The position numbers and the translations under genes are program-made. Positions 36,829-46,031 of a stretch of 64,000 bases of DNA are shown here, piece by piece (position 1 is the stretch's first letter; the number at the start of each line of letters is the position of its first letter). Origin of the DNA: Palsa-1150 sp964531095 (GTDB lineage Bacteria > Myxococcota_A > Polyangia > Polyangiales > Polyangiaceae); NCBI GenBank assembly GCA_964531095.1, contig CAZHED010000001.1:186001-250000 (forward strand), read 5' to 3'. A model generated the notes under the pieces. The model was not told the DNA's origin and did not search any database. It saw only the letters and a program-made list of their open reading frames with translations.

Positions 36829-37344
36829 TTAGGGGCTCACGCTCGTTTCTGGGCGTCGGATCATCTTCCGGTGAAGCAGTCGCTTCTTCAGCGGGCCTAG
36901 CCGATCGATCATCAGGATCCCATGTAAGTGGTCGTATTCATGTTGGATTGCGACGGCGAGCAGCCCTTCCGCGTCGAGCTCGAACCACCTGCCCTCTCGG
37001 TCTTGTGCGCGCACGCGAACCTTTTCCGCCCGCTCAACTTCCTCGCGGGCCCCCGGAAAGCTCAGACAACCCTCGTCGAACGTGAGCGTCCCCTCCTTGG
37101 AGACGATTTCCGGATTGACGAACACGCGCAAGTCGCTCGCCTCTCCTTCGGCCGCGCAGTCGACTACAAAAATCTGCCAAGATTCGCCAACTTGCGTCGC
37201 CGCCAAGCCAACTCCGGGCGCCGCATACATCGTCTCGGCCATGTCGTCAATGAGCCGGCGCAGCTCGTCGGTGAGCGCGTCGACCCTCTTGCCCGGCTCG
37301 CGCAGGCGCGGATCGGGGTAGTGTAGGATAGTACGGACAGCCAT
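36829..37344 (-). CDS. def: Peptide deformylase
   Basis: Removes the formyl group from new proteins' N-terminal Met in the cytoplasm. 171 aa with all three motifs: GVGLAATQVG (residues 44-53), EGCLSFPG with metal ligand Cys93, and QHEYDHLHG with His135, Glu136 and His139. The C-terminal tail after LHRKMIRR is short, so it is the bacterial type I form. There is no fmt or transformylase next to it. It starts 45 bases after ribD in the same direction and precedes the sigma gene by 127 bases. Confidence 0.95.
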   Translation of the reverse strand: MAVRTILHYPDPRLREPGKRVDALTDELRRLIDDMAETMYAAPGVGLAATQVGESWQIFVVDCAAEGEASDLRVFVNPEIVSKEGTLTFDEGCLSFPGAREEVERAEKVRVRAQDREGRWFELDAEGLLAVAIQHEYDHLHGILMIDRLGPLKKRLLHRKMIRRPETSVSP

Positions 37345-37389
37345 GCGTTTTGATTAATCTAATCCGCCATAGCCGTCCTGCACGAAAAA

Positions 37390-38568
37390 CTACCTGTCTG
37401 GGTGGAGAATCTGCCCCCAGACGTGCGCATCGACCCCGCAGACCTCCCACTGCGGGTTAACGATGCACGGAGCCTCAGCCGGCGTCGCCGGCCCCGCCCA
37501 ATCGACCGCCCCTGGCCGGCCGCGAGGCCCGAGCAGGATGGGCGCGATGAAGCAGTGGAGCTCGTCCACCGCCGCCCCGGCGAGGACGCTCCCGGCCAAC
37601 TCCGCCCCGCCCTCGACCATGACGGTCACGATGCCTCGGGACGCCAGGAGCTTGAGGGCCGACATCGGGTCGATTCGCCCTTCGGCCGACGGCGGAGCGC
37701 GGATGACTTCGACGCCCCTCTCGGCCAGCGCCGCCTCGGAGGAGGAGGGCGCGTCGGTCGTGCACATGACCCATGTCGGCACTTCGCGCGCCGTTTGCAC
37801 CAGTCGTGAGGCGACCGGCAGCCGCAGCTTGGTATCGAGCACTACGCGCAGGGGACTTTGACCCGGCGCGTCGCGCACCGTCAGCCGAGGGTCGTCGGCA
37901 AGCGCCGTCCCGATGCCGATCATCACGGCGTCGTGCTGGGCGCGCAGCAAATGGACGCGTGCGCGAGCCTCAGGCCCGGTCACCCACTTCGACGCTCCCG
38001 TGCGGGAGGCAATTCGGCCGTCGAGCGACAGCGCCAGCTTGAGCACCACGTACGGGACGCCGGTCGTCACGAATTTGGCCCACGGCGCGATCAGCCGCCG
38101 CGCCTCCGTCTCGAGGCACCCCACGTCGACGCGGAGACCGACCGCGCGCATCGCGTCGATCCCGCCCCCGATGACGTGCGGATTGGGATCGCTGCAGCCC
38201 ACGACGACGCGCGCGACTTTGGCCTTCGCGATCGCTTCGGTGCAAGGCGGTGTTCGTCCGTCGTGGTTGCAGGGTTCGAGCGTGACGTACAGCGTCGCGC
38301 CGCGGGCGCGATCCCCCGCCTCGCGCAGCGCCGCGGCTTCGGCGTGCTCTTCGCCCGCTCGCTCGTGGTGCCCGATGCCCAGCAGGTCGCCGCCCTTGAT
38401 GACGACGGCACCGACGTGCGGGTTGGGCGATGGCGTGCCGCGAGCCGCACGCTCGAGCGCCAGCGACATCCACTTTTCGTCGTCGGGCGAGAAGGTGGGC
38501 TCGGCCAGGTGCTGCTCGCGCTCGCGCAAACCGGGGGACTTGCGGTCCGCCTGCGTTGGGCCGCTCAT
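37390..38568 (-). CDS. ribD: Bifunctional pyrimidine deaminase/reductase of riboflavin synthesis
   Basis: 392 aa. The N-terminal zinc deaminase domain has His75 and Glu77 (EEHAEAAAL), Cys100 (LEPCNHDGRTPPC) and Cys109. The C-terminal NADPH reductase domain shows VPYVVLKLALSLDGRIA, GASKWVTGPEARA, GIGTALADDPRLTVR and MVEGGAELAGSVL. It performs the second and third steps of riboflavin formation. Its start overlaps the nrdR stop by four bases, the classic nrdR-ribD pair. No FMN riboswitch-like leader is evident. Confidence 0.95.
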   Translation of the reverse strand: MSGPTQADRKSPGLREREQHLAEPTFSPDDEKWMSLALERAARGTPSPNPHVGAVVIKGGDLLGIGHHERAGEEHAEAAALREAGDRARGATLYVTLEPCNHDGRTPPCTEAIAKAKVARVVVGCSDPNPHVIGGGIDAMRAVGLRVDVGCLETEARRLIAPWAKFVTTGVPYVVLKLALSLDGRIASRTGASKWVTGPEARARVHLLRAQHDAVMIGIGTALADDPRLTVRDAPGQSPLRVVLDTKLRLPVASRLVQTAREVPTWVMCTTDAPSSSEAALAERGVEVIRAPPSAEGRIDPMSALKLLASRGIVTVMVEGGAELAGSVLAGAAVDELHCFIAPILLGPRGRPGAVDWAGPATPAEAPCIVNPQWEVCGVDAHVWGQILHPDR

Positions 38569-39038
38569 TCGGCCTCCCCAGCCGCGCGGGCCTGGGCCAT
38601 CTTGTCGAGCTCCGATCGAAACTCGTCGATGTCGCGGAACCTCCGGTACACGCTGGCGAAGCGTACGTACGCGACCTCGTCGAGCTCGCGAAGCTTGCGC
38701 ATGACGCGCTCGCCGATCTCTTTGCTCTGCACCTCTTTCGCCTCGCTCTCGATGAGCTCCCGCTCGAGCTCATCGATGAATCGCGCGATTCCGTCCATCG
38801 CGACGGGACGCTTGTTGCACGCGAGGCGGATTCCGCGAAGAACCTTTTCGCGGTCGAACGGCTCACGCACCCCGTCCTCCTTGACCACGACGGGGAGCAC
38901 GTCCTCGACGCGCTCGCGGCTGGTGAAGCGCCGGCTGCACCCCTCGCACTCGCGGCGCCGCCGGATGACGTCTCCGGCGGTCGACACGCGAGAGTCGATC
39001 ACCTTGCTCTCCGGGTGCGAGCAAAAAGGGCACCTCAC
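38565..39038 (-). CDS. nrdR: Transcriptional repressor of ribonucleotide reductase genes
   Basis: 157 aa. The zinc ribbon has Cys3, Cys6, Cys31 and Cys34 (MRCPFCSHPESKVIDSR and RRECEGCSRRFTS). The ATP-cone follows (VVVKEDGVREPFDREKVLRG and the downstream helical part). NrdR binds NrdR boxes upstream of ribonucleotide reductase genes in an ATP/dATP-dependent way. None of its targets is within this window. It overlaps ribD and lies 40 bases after fabF, inside the fab block. Confidence 0.96.
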   Translation of the reverse strand: MRCPFCSHPESKVIDSRVSTAGDVIRRRRECEGCSRRFTSRERVEDVLPVVVKEDGVREPFDREKVLRGIRLACNKRPVAMDGIARFIDELERELIESEAKEVQSKEIGERVMRKLRELDEVAYVRFASVYRRFRDIDEFRSELDKMAQARAAGEAE

Positions 39039-39078
39039 TTACGAGCCATTTAGCACGGGTGGTCGGCGGAAGGCACGG

Positions 39079-40323
39079 TCACCCATCGAAGTGCGAGAGC
39101 ACGAGCGTGCAGTTGGTCCCTCCGAAGCCGAACGAATTGTTCATCGCGCGCCTCACGCGCCTCTCGCGCGAGGTGTTCGCGACGTAGTCGAGCGGGCACC
39201 GGGGGTCTTGATCCAGGAGATTGATGGTCGGCGCCACCCGCCCTTCGAAAATCGTGAGCGCGCAGATCGCCGTCTCGACCGCTCCCGCTGCGCCCAGCAG
39301 GTGCCCCATCATCGACTTGGTCGAGCTCACCCACAACGTCTTGTCCGTCGCGTGGGCGCCGAACACCGTGCAGATCGCACTCGACTCTTCGATGTCGCCC
39401 ACCTGCGTGGATGTGCCGTGCGCGTTGATGTAGTCGATCGCGTCGGGTGCGAGCTGCGCATCTTCGAGGGCCATACGGATGGCCCGCTGCGCGCCTTCGC
39501 CGTTCGGCGCCGGCTGCGTGAGGTGATACGCGTCGCTCGACGCGCCGTAGCCGCTGACCTCCGCGTAAATGGTGGCGCCGCGCGCCTTCGCCCGCGACAG
39601 CGACTCGAGGACGAGCATTCCGGCCCCCTCGCCGCAGACGAACCCGTCTCGACCCTTGTCGAACGGCCGGCTCGCGTGAGCGGGGTCGTCGTTTCGCTTC
39701 GAGAGGGCGTGCATCGCTTCGAAGCCGGCGATGCCGACGGGCGTGATCGTCGCTTCGGCGCCCCCCGCGACCATGACGTCACAACGCCCCCGGCGGATCC
39801 ATTCCGTGGCCTCCCCGATCGCGTGGGCACCGCTCGAGCAGGCGCTCGTCGTGCAGTAGCTCGGCCCGCGCAAGCCATGCGCGATCGACACCTGACCCGC
39901 GGCCAGATTGGCGATGATCCCCGGGATCGAATAGGGGCTCACTTTCGTCGGCCCCCTGGTCATGAGGGTCTCTTTGGTCTTCTCGAGCGTGAAGAGACCG
40001 CCGAGCCCGACGCCGACGAAGCACCCGGCGCGCGCCCTCTCGGCATCGGAGAGCTCGAGCTTCGCGTCCCCCGTGGCGATGGCCGCCGCGCCGAGGGCGA
40101 GCTCGGTGAAGCGGTCCATCTCTTTCAGCTTCTTGCGGTCGATGAAGCGCGTCGGCTCCCACCCCTTGACCTCACCCGCGATGCGCACGCGAAAGGCCGA
40201 GCAGTCGAACTGCGTGATGGGACCGATCCCGTTCTGACCGGCGAGCAGAGCTCGCCAGGCCTCTCGGGTCCCGATGCCGACGGGGGTTACGAGGCCAATG
40301 CCGGTGATGACAACGCGTTCCAT
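39079..40323 (-). CDS. fabF: 3-oxoacyl-ACP synthase II
   Basis: Condensing enzyme of fatty acid elongation, 414 aa. Catalytic Cys162 lies in TTSACSSGAHAIGEA. The two His residues lie in NAHGTSTQVGD and STKSMMGHLLGAAG, and the end has the usual NNSFGFGGTNCTLV. The length is that of FabF. The acpP-fabF order on the same strand, 59 bases apart, is canonical. It is not a modular polyketide domain: there is no acyltransferase or linker. Confidence 0.96.
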   Translation of the reverse strand: MERVVITGIGLVTPVGIGTREAWRALLAGQNGIGPITQFDCSAFRVRIAGEVKGWEPTRFIDRKKLKEMDRFTELALGAAAIATGDAKLELSDAERARAGCFVGVGLGGLFTLEKTKETLMTRGPTKVSPYSIPGIIANLAAGQVSIAHGLRGPSYCTTSACSSGAHAIGEATEWIRRGRCDVMVAGGAEATITPVGIAGFEAMHALSKRNDDPAHASRPFDKGRDGFVCGEGAGMLVLESLSRAKARGATIYAEVSGYGASSDAYHLTQPAPNGEGAQRAIRMALEDAQLAPDAIDYINAHGTSTQVGDIEESSAICTVFGAHATDKTLWVSSTKSMMGHLLGAAGAVETAICALTIFEGRVAPTINLLDQDPRCPLDYVANTSRERRVRRAMNNSFGFGGTNCTLVLSHFDG

Positions 40324-40382
40324 GGAGAAGCCCTGCGTCGACGGCTCGGGCGTGGACGCCCGGCTCGCGCGCGAAGTTGCCG

Positions 40383-40625
40383 TTACTTCTTAGCGTGCTT
40401 CTCGATGTAGTCGATCGCATCCTGAACGGTGCGGATCTTCTCTGTGTCCTCGTCCGGGATGTCGATTTCGAACGCCTCTTCGAACGCAAGGACGAGCTCG
40501 ACCAAGCCGAGCGAGTCTGCCCCGAGGTCGTCGATGAAGTTCGACTCGGGTTTGATGTCCTTCTCGTCGACGTCGAGCTGCTCTCGGATGATGCGCTTGA
40601 CCTCGGTGGGGATATCGGTAGCCAT
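40383..40625 (-). CDS. acpP: Acyl carrier protein
   Basis: 80 aa, acidic, with the phosphopantetheine attachment site DLGADSLGLVE (Ser38) and the helices VKRIIREQLDVDEKDI and VQDAIDYIEKH. It carries growing acyl chains for fatty acid synthesis. It sits between fabG and fabF in the conserved order. The Leu after the Ser-bearing DSL is typical. Confidence 0.97.
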   Translation of the reverse strand: MATDIPTEVKRIIREQLDVDEKDIKPESNFIDDLGADSLGLVELVLAFEEAFEIDIPDEDTEKIRTVQDAIDYIEKHAKK

Positions 40626-40709
40626 GTGTTGGACCGCGTCCTATCGGAAAAAGGGCCTAGAGTCGAGCGGCAGACGCGCGTGGAGACTTCTCGCGCTGCC
40701 AACAGAGCT

Positions 40710-41456
40710 TCACACGTACATTCCGCCGTTGACCCGCAGCACGTGCCCGGTCACGTAGCCGGCTTCCTCGCTCACGAGGTAGGCGCACGCCGCCGCGATG
40801 TCGCGCGCACTTCCGGTGCGCCCGAGGGGCACGATTTTGACGAGCTGCTCCTTCTGCTCCGGCGACATCGTCACGGTCATGTCCGTGTCGATGTAACCAG
40901 GCGCCACCACGTTGACGGTCACATTTCGTGACGCGTATTCGCGAGCGATCGATTTGGCCGCGCCGATGAGGGCCGCTTTCGTCGCCGCGTACGCGGTTTG
41001 CCCCGCGTTTCCGAGCTCGGCGACGACGCTCGACATGAAGACGATTCGCCCCCAGCGCTTTCGCATCATGCTCCGGCTCGTGGCGCGTGCGCACGCGATC
41101 GCTCCGCGCACGTTGGTCGCCCAGAGTTTCTCGAGGTCCTCGTCTTTCAGACGGAGGAGCAGGTTGTCGATGCTGATGCCCGCGTTCGCGACGAGGATGT
41201 CGATCTGGCCGTGGCGCTCGATGAGCTCGTCGACGGCCGCGTCGACTGCCTTCGAATCGGCGACGTCGAACCCCGAGACGTCCGCTTTGCCACCGCGGGC
41301 GCCGATGCCGGCAGCCACTTCGCGGGCGGCCTGCTCGCCCTTGACGTAGTTGACGATCACGGTCGCCCCCAAATCGGCGAGCGCGTCGCAGCACGCGCGG
41401 CCGATGCCTCGCGAGCCGCCCGTGACGAGCGCGATCTTTCCGTCGACGCGGAACAT
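40710..41456 (-). CDS. fabG: 3-oxoacyl-ACP reductase
   Basis: Short-chain dehydrogenase of 248 aa with the NADPH-binding TGGSRGIGRA (residues 12-21), NAGIS (91-95) and the Ser-Tyr-Lys triad near Ser143, Tyr156 and Lys160 (MSSVVAELGNAGQTAYAATK). The C-terminus YVTGHVLRVNGGMYV matches FabG. It heads the minus-strand fab block; 84 bases separate it from acpP. A TATAAG and a SD-like AAGGCGG lie just upstream on the minus strand in the gap it shares with a divergent PAP2 gene. Confidence 0.95.
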   Translation of the reverse strand: MFRVDGKIALVTGGSRGIGRACCDALADLGATVIVNYVKGEQAAREVAAGIGARGGKADVSGFDVADSKAVDAAVDELIERHGQIDILVANAGISIDNLLLRLKDEDLEKLWATNVRGAIACARATSRSMMRKRWGRIVFMSSVVAELGNAGQTAYAATKAALIGAAKSIAREYASRNVTVNVVAPGYIDTDMTVTMSPEQKEQLVKIVPLGRTGSARDIAAACAYLVSEEAGYVTGHVLRVNGGMYV

Positions 41457-41560
41457 GAGCGCCGCCTTATAGACGCCGCGACGCTACCGTTCAACCCCGG
41501 GCACCCGGGAGCATTGCCACGCACCGCCGCCCGACGGGTCGCGCTAGTGTTTCGCCGACC

Positions 41561-42373
41561 ATGCGCGTCCTGGCGATCGCAGCCGCTGGCGGTGTGGGGC
41601 TGGCGATGGTCTTCGCGAGCGCCCGCGCCGGCGCCCAGCCGCGCGATCTGCGCTGGGACCCGGGACTCGACGTATCGATCACGCTGGTCGCCGGAGCCGC
41701 GTGGATCGCGACCGAAGTCTTCAAGCCACAGCTCGCGCCGCCCACGTGCAGGTGGTGCGACGTCGGCCCCACCGACAGGGCCGTCCGAGACCGCGTCGTG
41801 TGGCGGAGCACGCCGGCGGCCGAGGTCGCGAGCAACGTGACCGCCCTTCTCGCGCCGCTCGCCGCCGTCGGTCTCGACGCGCTCGCCGCGTCGCACGAAG
41901 GATCGCCACGCGGTCTTCCGGTCGATGCGCTGCTCATCGTCGAGGCGGCGGCGTTGGCCGCCGACGCGAACCAGCTCGCGAAGCTTCTCGCCGGTCGCGA
42001 GCGCCCGTTCGTGCATGCTCTCCCGAGCGATCGGAAGCGCGACACGGGCAACGTGACGGACAACAACCTTTCGTTCTTCTCCGGGCACGCGACCGAGACG
42101 TTTGCGCTCGCCGCGGCCGGCGGGACGGTCGCCACATTGCGGGGGTATCGATGGGCGCCGCTCGTGTGGACGGTCGGCGGCGCCATCGCCGCGGCGACCG
42201 GATACTTGCGCATGGCCGCGGACAAGCATTGGCTGACCGACGTTCTCGTCGGCGCCATCGTCGGAGCGGGGGTCGGCTTCGCGGTTCCTTATGTGTTTCA
42301 CCGCCCCGCGTCGGACTCCGGCGGCGGATTGGGGCAGACCGCGAGCCCCTTGAGCCTTGCCTTCGTCTGGTGA
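41561..42373 (+). CDS. PAP2-superfamily phosphatase with signal peptide
   Basis: 270 aa with an N-terminal hydrophobic signal or anchor (ending ARAGAQ) and several membrane helices. All three lipid phosphatase motifs are present: KLLAGRERP (motif 1), LSFFSGHATETF with SGH (motif 2) and YLRMAADKHWLTDVLVG with His and Asp (motif 3). It probably dephosphorylates phosphatidate, undecaprenyl diphosphate or a similar lipid on the periplasmic side. The final residues SPLSLAFVW are beta-strand-like, as in secreted members. It diverges from fabG and converges on the next gene. Confidence 0.85.
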   Translation: MRVLAIAAAGGVGLAMVFASARAGAQPRDLRWDPGLDVSITLVAGAAWIATEVFKPQLAPPTCRWCDVGPTDRAVRDRVVWRSTPAAEVASNVTALLAPLAAVGLDALAASHEGSPRGLPVDALLIVEAAALAADANQLAKLLAGRERPFVHALPSDRKRDTGNVTDNNLSFFSGHATETFALAAAGGTVATLRGYRWAPLVWTVGGAIAAATGYLRMAADKHWLTDVLVGAIVGAGVGFAVPYVFHRPASDSGGGLGQTASPLSLAFVW

Positions 42374-42434
42374 GCGTGAACGCCGCCCGCGGGTCCCGCG
42401 CGGATCGCGCGCTCGTGCTCACCCCGAAGGCGCC

Positions 42435-43928
42435 TCAGGGGTTCGTCCCCGCGGCGAGCGCGTCCGCGCGCCGGTCGGCGGCGAGCGCCTCGTCGACTCG
42501 GCCCTGGCGACGCAGAACGATGCCGAGGTTGCGGTAGGCGCGGGCGTAGCCAGGGTCCAGGGCGAGCTCTTGGCGGAGCTCGATCTCGGCGTCGGTCCAG
42601 CGAGCGCCCGCCATGTGGATGACGGCCATATTGTTGTGCACCGCGTAAGAGGCGCCGAGCGCCAAGGCCATGCGATATTCGGCGAGGGCGCGGTCCGGGT
42701 CGCCGTCGATTTGGTACGTCTGCCCGAGGCAAAAGTGGGCGAGCGCCGAGTGAGGCGCGCTGGCGACGGCGGCGCGGGCGAACGTGCGTCGATCGCGAAA
42801 CGTCTCCTCGTACGCCGTGGTGATCGCGGCCAGGGCGGCGATCGTCACCGCCGAAAACGCGACGAGCGGCGCGCGGTCACGCGCGATCGCGCGGACGATC
42901 TCCGCGACTCCGATGAGGAAGCCGCACGCGGGGAGGTAAAGCCGGCTCTCGAGGACCAGCTCGCCAGGCACCACGAGCGCGGGGCCCATGAAAAGGACGA
43001 AGGCCACGGCGCCCAGCGCGACGACCCGCCTGCGCACGCCCGGAAGGAAAGACAGCGCGGCGGCGAAGAGAGCGCCCGCCGCGAGACCGGGCCAGACCGG
43101 CACGTCGCTCCGAACCTGGATGAGCGACGGGTCGACGGGCATCGCGAGCTGACCAAGGCCCGCGGCCGCGAGGGGCAGGTTCCGCGCGAGCTCGCGAACC
43201 GTCGCGCTGGCGGCGTGGGGATGAACGACCGCTCGGCCGGTGATGACCACAGACCATCCGAAGACCAGAATGAGGAGCGAGCGGGACCGTCGCAGGCGAA
43301 CCCAGGTGTCCGGCTCGAGGAGGGCGACGTGGAGGACGCACACGGCAGGGATCACCACGGCGGTCTCTTTGGTCCCGAGCGCCAGCCCGAACGCGACCAG
43401 GTGAAGCCCCCGGGCCAGCCAGGACGAGCCGCGCTCTCCCCGCAGAAAGAGAAGCCACGACGACAGCGCGAAGACCGCGAGGAGCGAGTCGTTGCGTCCG
43501 GGAATCCAGGCCACGGCCGAGGCGAGCACCGGGTGCACGGCGAAGGCGAGCGCGGCGACCCGCGTGACGATCGGGCCCAATGCCAGGTGACGCAGCAGCG
43601 CCAAGAAAAGGAGGCTCGCGACCAGATGCAAGACGACGTTGGTCAGGTGATATCCGCCCGCCCGTACCCCGCTCCATTGGGCATCGAGCGCGTACGACAG
43701 TGTGACCAGCGGCCGGTAGTACGCGTGTTGCGCGTCGACGACGTGCATGTACGCGCGCCTGAAGGCGCCGAGCAGGCCCGCCGGACGCGCGAGGAAGGGC
43801 TGGTCGTCGACGATGAAATCGCGGTCGTCGAGGTACGTGAATCCGAACGCGATCGACCGGCCGTGCACCACCATCGCTGCCGTCCCGACGAGGAGACCGT
43901 CGAGAAATGCGGCTCGCCGGGCGGTCAC
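42435..43928 (-). CDS. TMTC-like membrane protein with TPR repeats
   Basis: 497 aa. The N-terminus has a first-loop motif FTYLDDRDFIVDDQPFL and then about eight to nine helices with PLVTLSYALDAQWSGVRAGGYHLTNV, HPVLASAVAWIPGRNDSLL and GTKETAVVIP. These mark PMT/TMTC-type O-mannosyltransferase-like membrane proteins. The C-terminal 110 residues are TPRs (ALAHFCLGQTYQIDGDPDRALAEYRMAL and RWTDAEIELRQELALDPGYARAYRNLG). It could glycosylate or bind envelope proteins; donor and acceptor are unknown. Its start overlaps the stop of the DUF3025 gene upstream. Confidence 0.78.
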   Translation of the reverse strand: MTARRAAFLDGLLVGTAAMVVHGRSIAFGFTYLDDRDFIVDDQPFLARPAGLLGAFRRAYMHVVDAQHAYYRPLVTLSYALDAQWSGVRAGGYHLTNVVLHLVASLLFLALLRHLALGPIVTRVAALAFAVHPVLASAVAWIPGRNDSLLAVFALSSWLLFLRGERGSSWLARGLHLVAFGLALGTKETAVVIPAVCVLHVALLEPDTWVRLRRSRSLLILVFGWSVVITGRAVVHPHAASATVRELARNLPLAAAGLGQLAMPVDPSLIQVRSDVPVWPGLAAGALFAAALSFLPGVRRRVVALGAVAFVLFMGPALVVPGELVLESRLYLPACGFLIGVAEIVRAIARDRAPLVAFSAVTIAALAAITTAYEETFRDRRTFARAAVASAPHSALAHFCLGQTYQIDGDPDRALAEYRMALALGASYAVHNNMAVIHMAGARWTDAEIELRQELALDPGYARAYRNLGIVLRRQGRVDEALAADRRADALAAGTNP

Positions 43929-44719
43929 GCGATGTCCTCGCCCGTGCGAGCCGACGTACTGGTGCCCGCCGCTGCGGTCGCGTCGGACGGAATCCGCACC
44001 CGCCTGAGGTCACGCGGTGTCCGCAGCATCGCGTCGTCGTCGATCACGTCCGCGAGGGAGCGATCGACCGCCCGCACCAGGTCGAGCGCGGTCGGGTATC
44101 GGCTGGGGGGCACGTCGATGCCGATCGCGGCGACCACCGCCGGCGCGACTCCGAGCACCAGACTCTCGTAGATGGCGTGCCCGAAGACAATCGTGTCGCT
44201 CGCCTCGGACTCCAGCGCGCCGCCGCGACCGAGGGAGACGAGGACCACTCCGCCCTCGTCCAGCAGCGCGAGAGCGTCCAGCTCGGGCGTTCGAGCGGGG
44301 GGAAGCTTGCGCGCTCCGGGGGCGATCCGGCGGGTGATGCAGCGATGCTGGCGCGCGTGAAGCGCGCACTTGGCGCGGGGGAACGTTCCCCACACGAGCG
44401 CGTTCATCAAGTCGTGCCAGCAGTGCGCTCTCGTAGGCACCTCGCCATCGAGCGCGATGCGCGCGTCGTAGAGCGACCGCGCCTCGACCGGTGCGCCGCG
44501 ACGCCGGCGCGGCGGCGCCTCCACGAAGCGCACGCAGGGCTCGCCTTCGAACACGCGCGAGAGGGCGTCGATCGGTGGGAAGTCGTCAAAGCCACCGATC
44601 GCCGTCGCCGCGCGCGCGAGGGGCCACAAGAGCGCGCTGCTGGTGAGAAAGCGCCGGTCGTAGGCAGCGGCGCGCCGCACCGCGACAAGGGGTCTCATGC
44701 GCCACAGCGAACGTACCAT
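43925..44719 (-). CDS. DUF3025 family protein
   Basis: 264 aa from ATG 44719 (ATG 44701 is a second option). The family signature is present near the middle: RAHCWHDLMNALVWGTFPRAKCALHARQH. Members are soluble proteins of unknown biochemical role, often next to aromatic or phosphate metabolism genes. Here the start lies 60 bases from a divergent FAD oxidoreductase. The C-terminal 40 residues are low-complexity Thr/Ala-rich. The stop overlaps the next start by four bases (ATGA), linking it to the TMTC-like gene. Confidence 0.75.
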   Translation of the reverse strand: MVRSLWRMRPLVAVRRAAAYDRRFLTSSALLWPLARAATAIGGFDDFPPIDALSRVFEGEPCVRFVEAPPRRRRGAPVEARSLYDARIALDGEVPTRAHCWHDLMNALVWGTFPRAKCALHARQHRCITRRIAPGARKLPPARTPELDALALLDEGGVVLVSLGRGGALESEASDTIVFGHAIYESLVLGVAPAVVAAIGIDVPPSRYPTALDLVRAVDRSLADVIDDDAMLRTPRDLRRVRIPSDATAAAGTSTSARTGEDIA

Positions 44720-44778
44720 GCCCCTACCGGCTGCACGGCGTCCCGCCCCCGCGCAACACTCGGGGGTATGCTCCGGAG

Positions 44779-45978
44779 GTGCGGGATCGCGCTGAAGTCG
44801 TCGTCATCGGCGCGGGGATTATGGGCCTCTCGGTCGCCTATCACCTCGCCGAGCGGGGCATCACCGACGTGACGGTGATCGACCGCGGGTACCTCTGCGG
44901 TGGCGCGAGTGGCCGCAACGGAGGCGGCGTCCGGGCGCAGTGGTCGAGCGAGGCCAACGTGCGGCTCATGCTCGAGAGCATCCGCATGTGCCGCGAGTTC
45001 GCGACCAAGATGAAGATCAACGTCTGGTTTCGGCAGGGCGGGTACCTCTTCCTCGCACGCACGCAATCCGCGCGAGAGCGCCTCGAGAAGAGCGTGGCCT
45101 TGCAGAACGAATGCGGCCTCCCGACGCGCATGCTCACGCCAGCGCAGGCACGGCGCATCGTTCCCGAGCTCGACACGAGCGGCGTGGAGGCGGCGAGCTA
45201 CAACCCGGATGACGGCGTCGTCTTCCCGTGGCCGTTCGTCTGGGGGTATGCCCAGGCCGCCAGGAAGCTGGGGGTCGAAGTGGTCACGTGGCAGGAGGTC
45301 GTCGGCTTCGAGACCACCGGCGCTCGGATCGACGGGGTGCGTCTTCGCCGGATGGCGCTGCCCGGCGCGTCGGCCGGCGTCGCGTCCGGCGCGGGTCCCG
45401 TCGAGACGACCATTCGGACGCACAGGGTCGTCAACGCCGCCGGCGCTTGGTCGCCGACGATCGCCAAGATGCTCGGCATCGACCTTCCGAACCGGCCCCA
45501 CCGCCACGAGATCTGCTCGACCGAGCCGCTCAAGCCCTGGCTCAAACCCCTCGTCGCCGACCTGGACGACGGCCTCTATTTTTCACAATCCACGCGCGGC
45601 GAGATCGTGGGTGGAATCCGAAACGAGTACGTCGCGCCGGGCCTCGACCAAGGCAGCTCCACGGCGTTCCTCGGCAAGTACGCGAGGTCGCTCGTGCGCA
45701 CTTGCCCCGTCATGGGAAGCGTGAAAGTACTCCGCCAGTGGGCGGGTTGCTACGACTTGACGCCCGACGCGAATCCAATCGTCGGCCCCGTGGAAGGCGT
45801 CGACGACTTCCACCAGGCGAGCGGCTTCATGGGTCACGGCTTCATGATGGCGCCTGTGGTCGGCAAGCTTCTTGCGGAGCTCATCGCCGAGGGGGCGAGC
45901 ATTCCGATTTTCGAACGGTGGGCCCTTCGCCGCTTCAAGGAAGGCAAGCTGTTGGACGAGGCCATGATCCTCGGATGA
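44779..45978 (+). CDS. FAD-dependent amine/amino-acid oxidoreductase (DAO family)
   Basis: 399 aa from GTG 44779. The N-terminal dinucleotide fold (VVVIGAGIMGLSVAYHLAERG) binds FAD. GGASGRNGGGVRAQWSSEANVRL is the covalent-flavin-free DAO pattern seen in SoxB-like enzymes. The C-terminal part has WAGCYDLTPDANPIVGPVEGVDDFHQASGFMGHGFMMAPVVG (fragments), the usual substrate and FAD lid of sarcosine oxidase subunit beta, although no alpha, gamma or delta subunits are nearby. A soluble single-subunit imino acid or sarcosine oxidase is likely; substrate not assignable. GGAGG abuts the start, so a nearby start is conceivable. Confidence 0.8.
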   Translation: MRDRAEVVVIGAGIMGLSVAYHLAERGITDVTVIDRGYLCGGASGRNGGGVRAQWSSEANVRLMLESIRMCREFATKMKINVWFRQGGYLFLARTQSARERLEKSVALQNECGLPTRMLTPAQARRIVPELDTSGVEAASYNPDDGVVFPWPFVWGYAQAARKLGVEVVTWQEVVGFETTGARIDGVRLRRMALPGASAGVASGAGPVETTIRTHRVVNAAGAWSPTIAKMLGIDLPNRPHRHEICSTEPLKPWLKPLVADLDDGLYFSQSTRGEIVGGIRNEYVAPGLDQGSSTAFLGKYARSLVRTCPVMGSVKVLRQWAGCYDLTPDANPIVGPVEGVDDFHQASGFMGHGFMMAPVVGKLLAELIAEGASIPIFERWALRRFKEGKLLDEAMILG

Positions 45979-46031
45979 CGCGGAGGGAAAGGTAGGTGCG
46001 CGTCGACGTTCGTGGCTGACCCGTCGGGAAA

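Noticed and set aside
37858..40410. 850-aa open frame on the plus strand
   Set aside because: Covers ribD, nrdR and fabF in antisense, which have complete motifs; no domain in the plus frame.
42357..44171. 604-aa plus-strand frame
   Set aside because: Antisense of the TMTC-like and DUF3025 genes; charged low-complexity translation.
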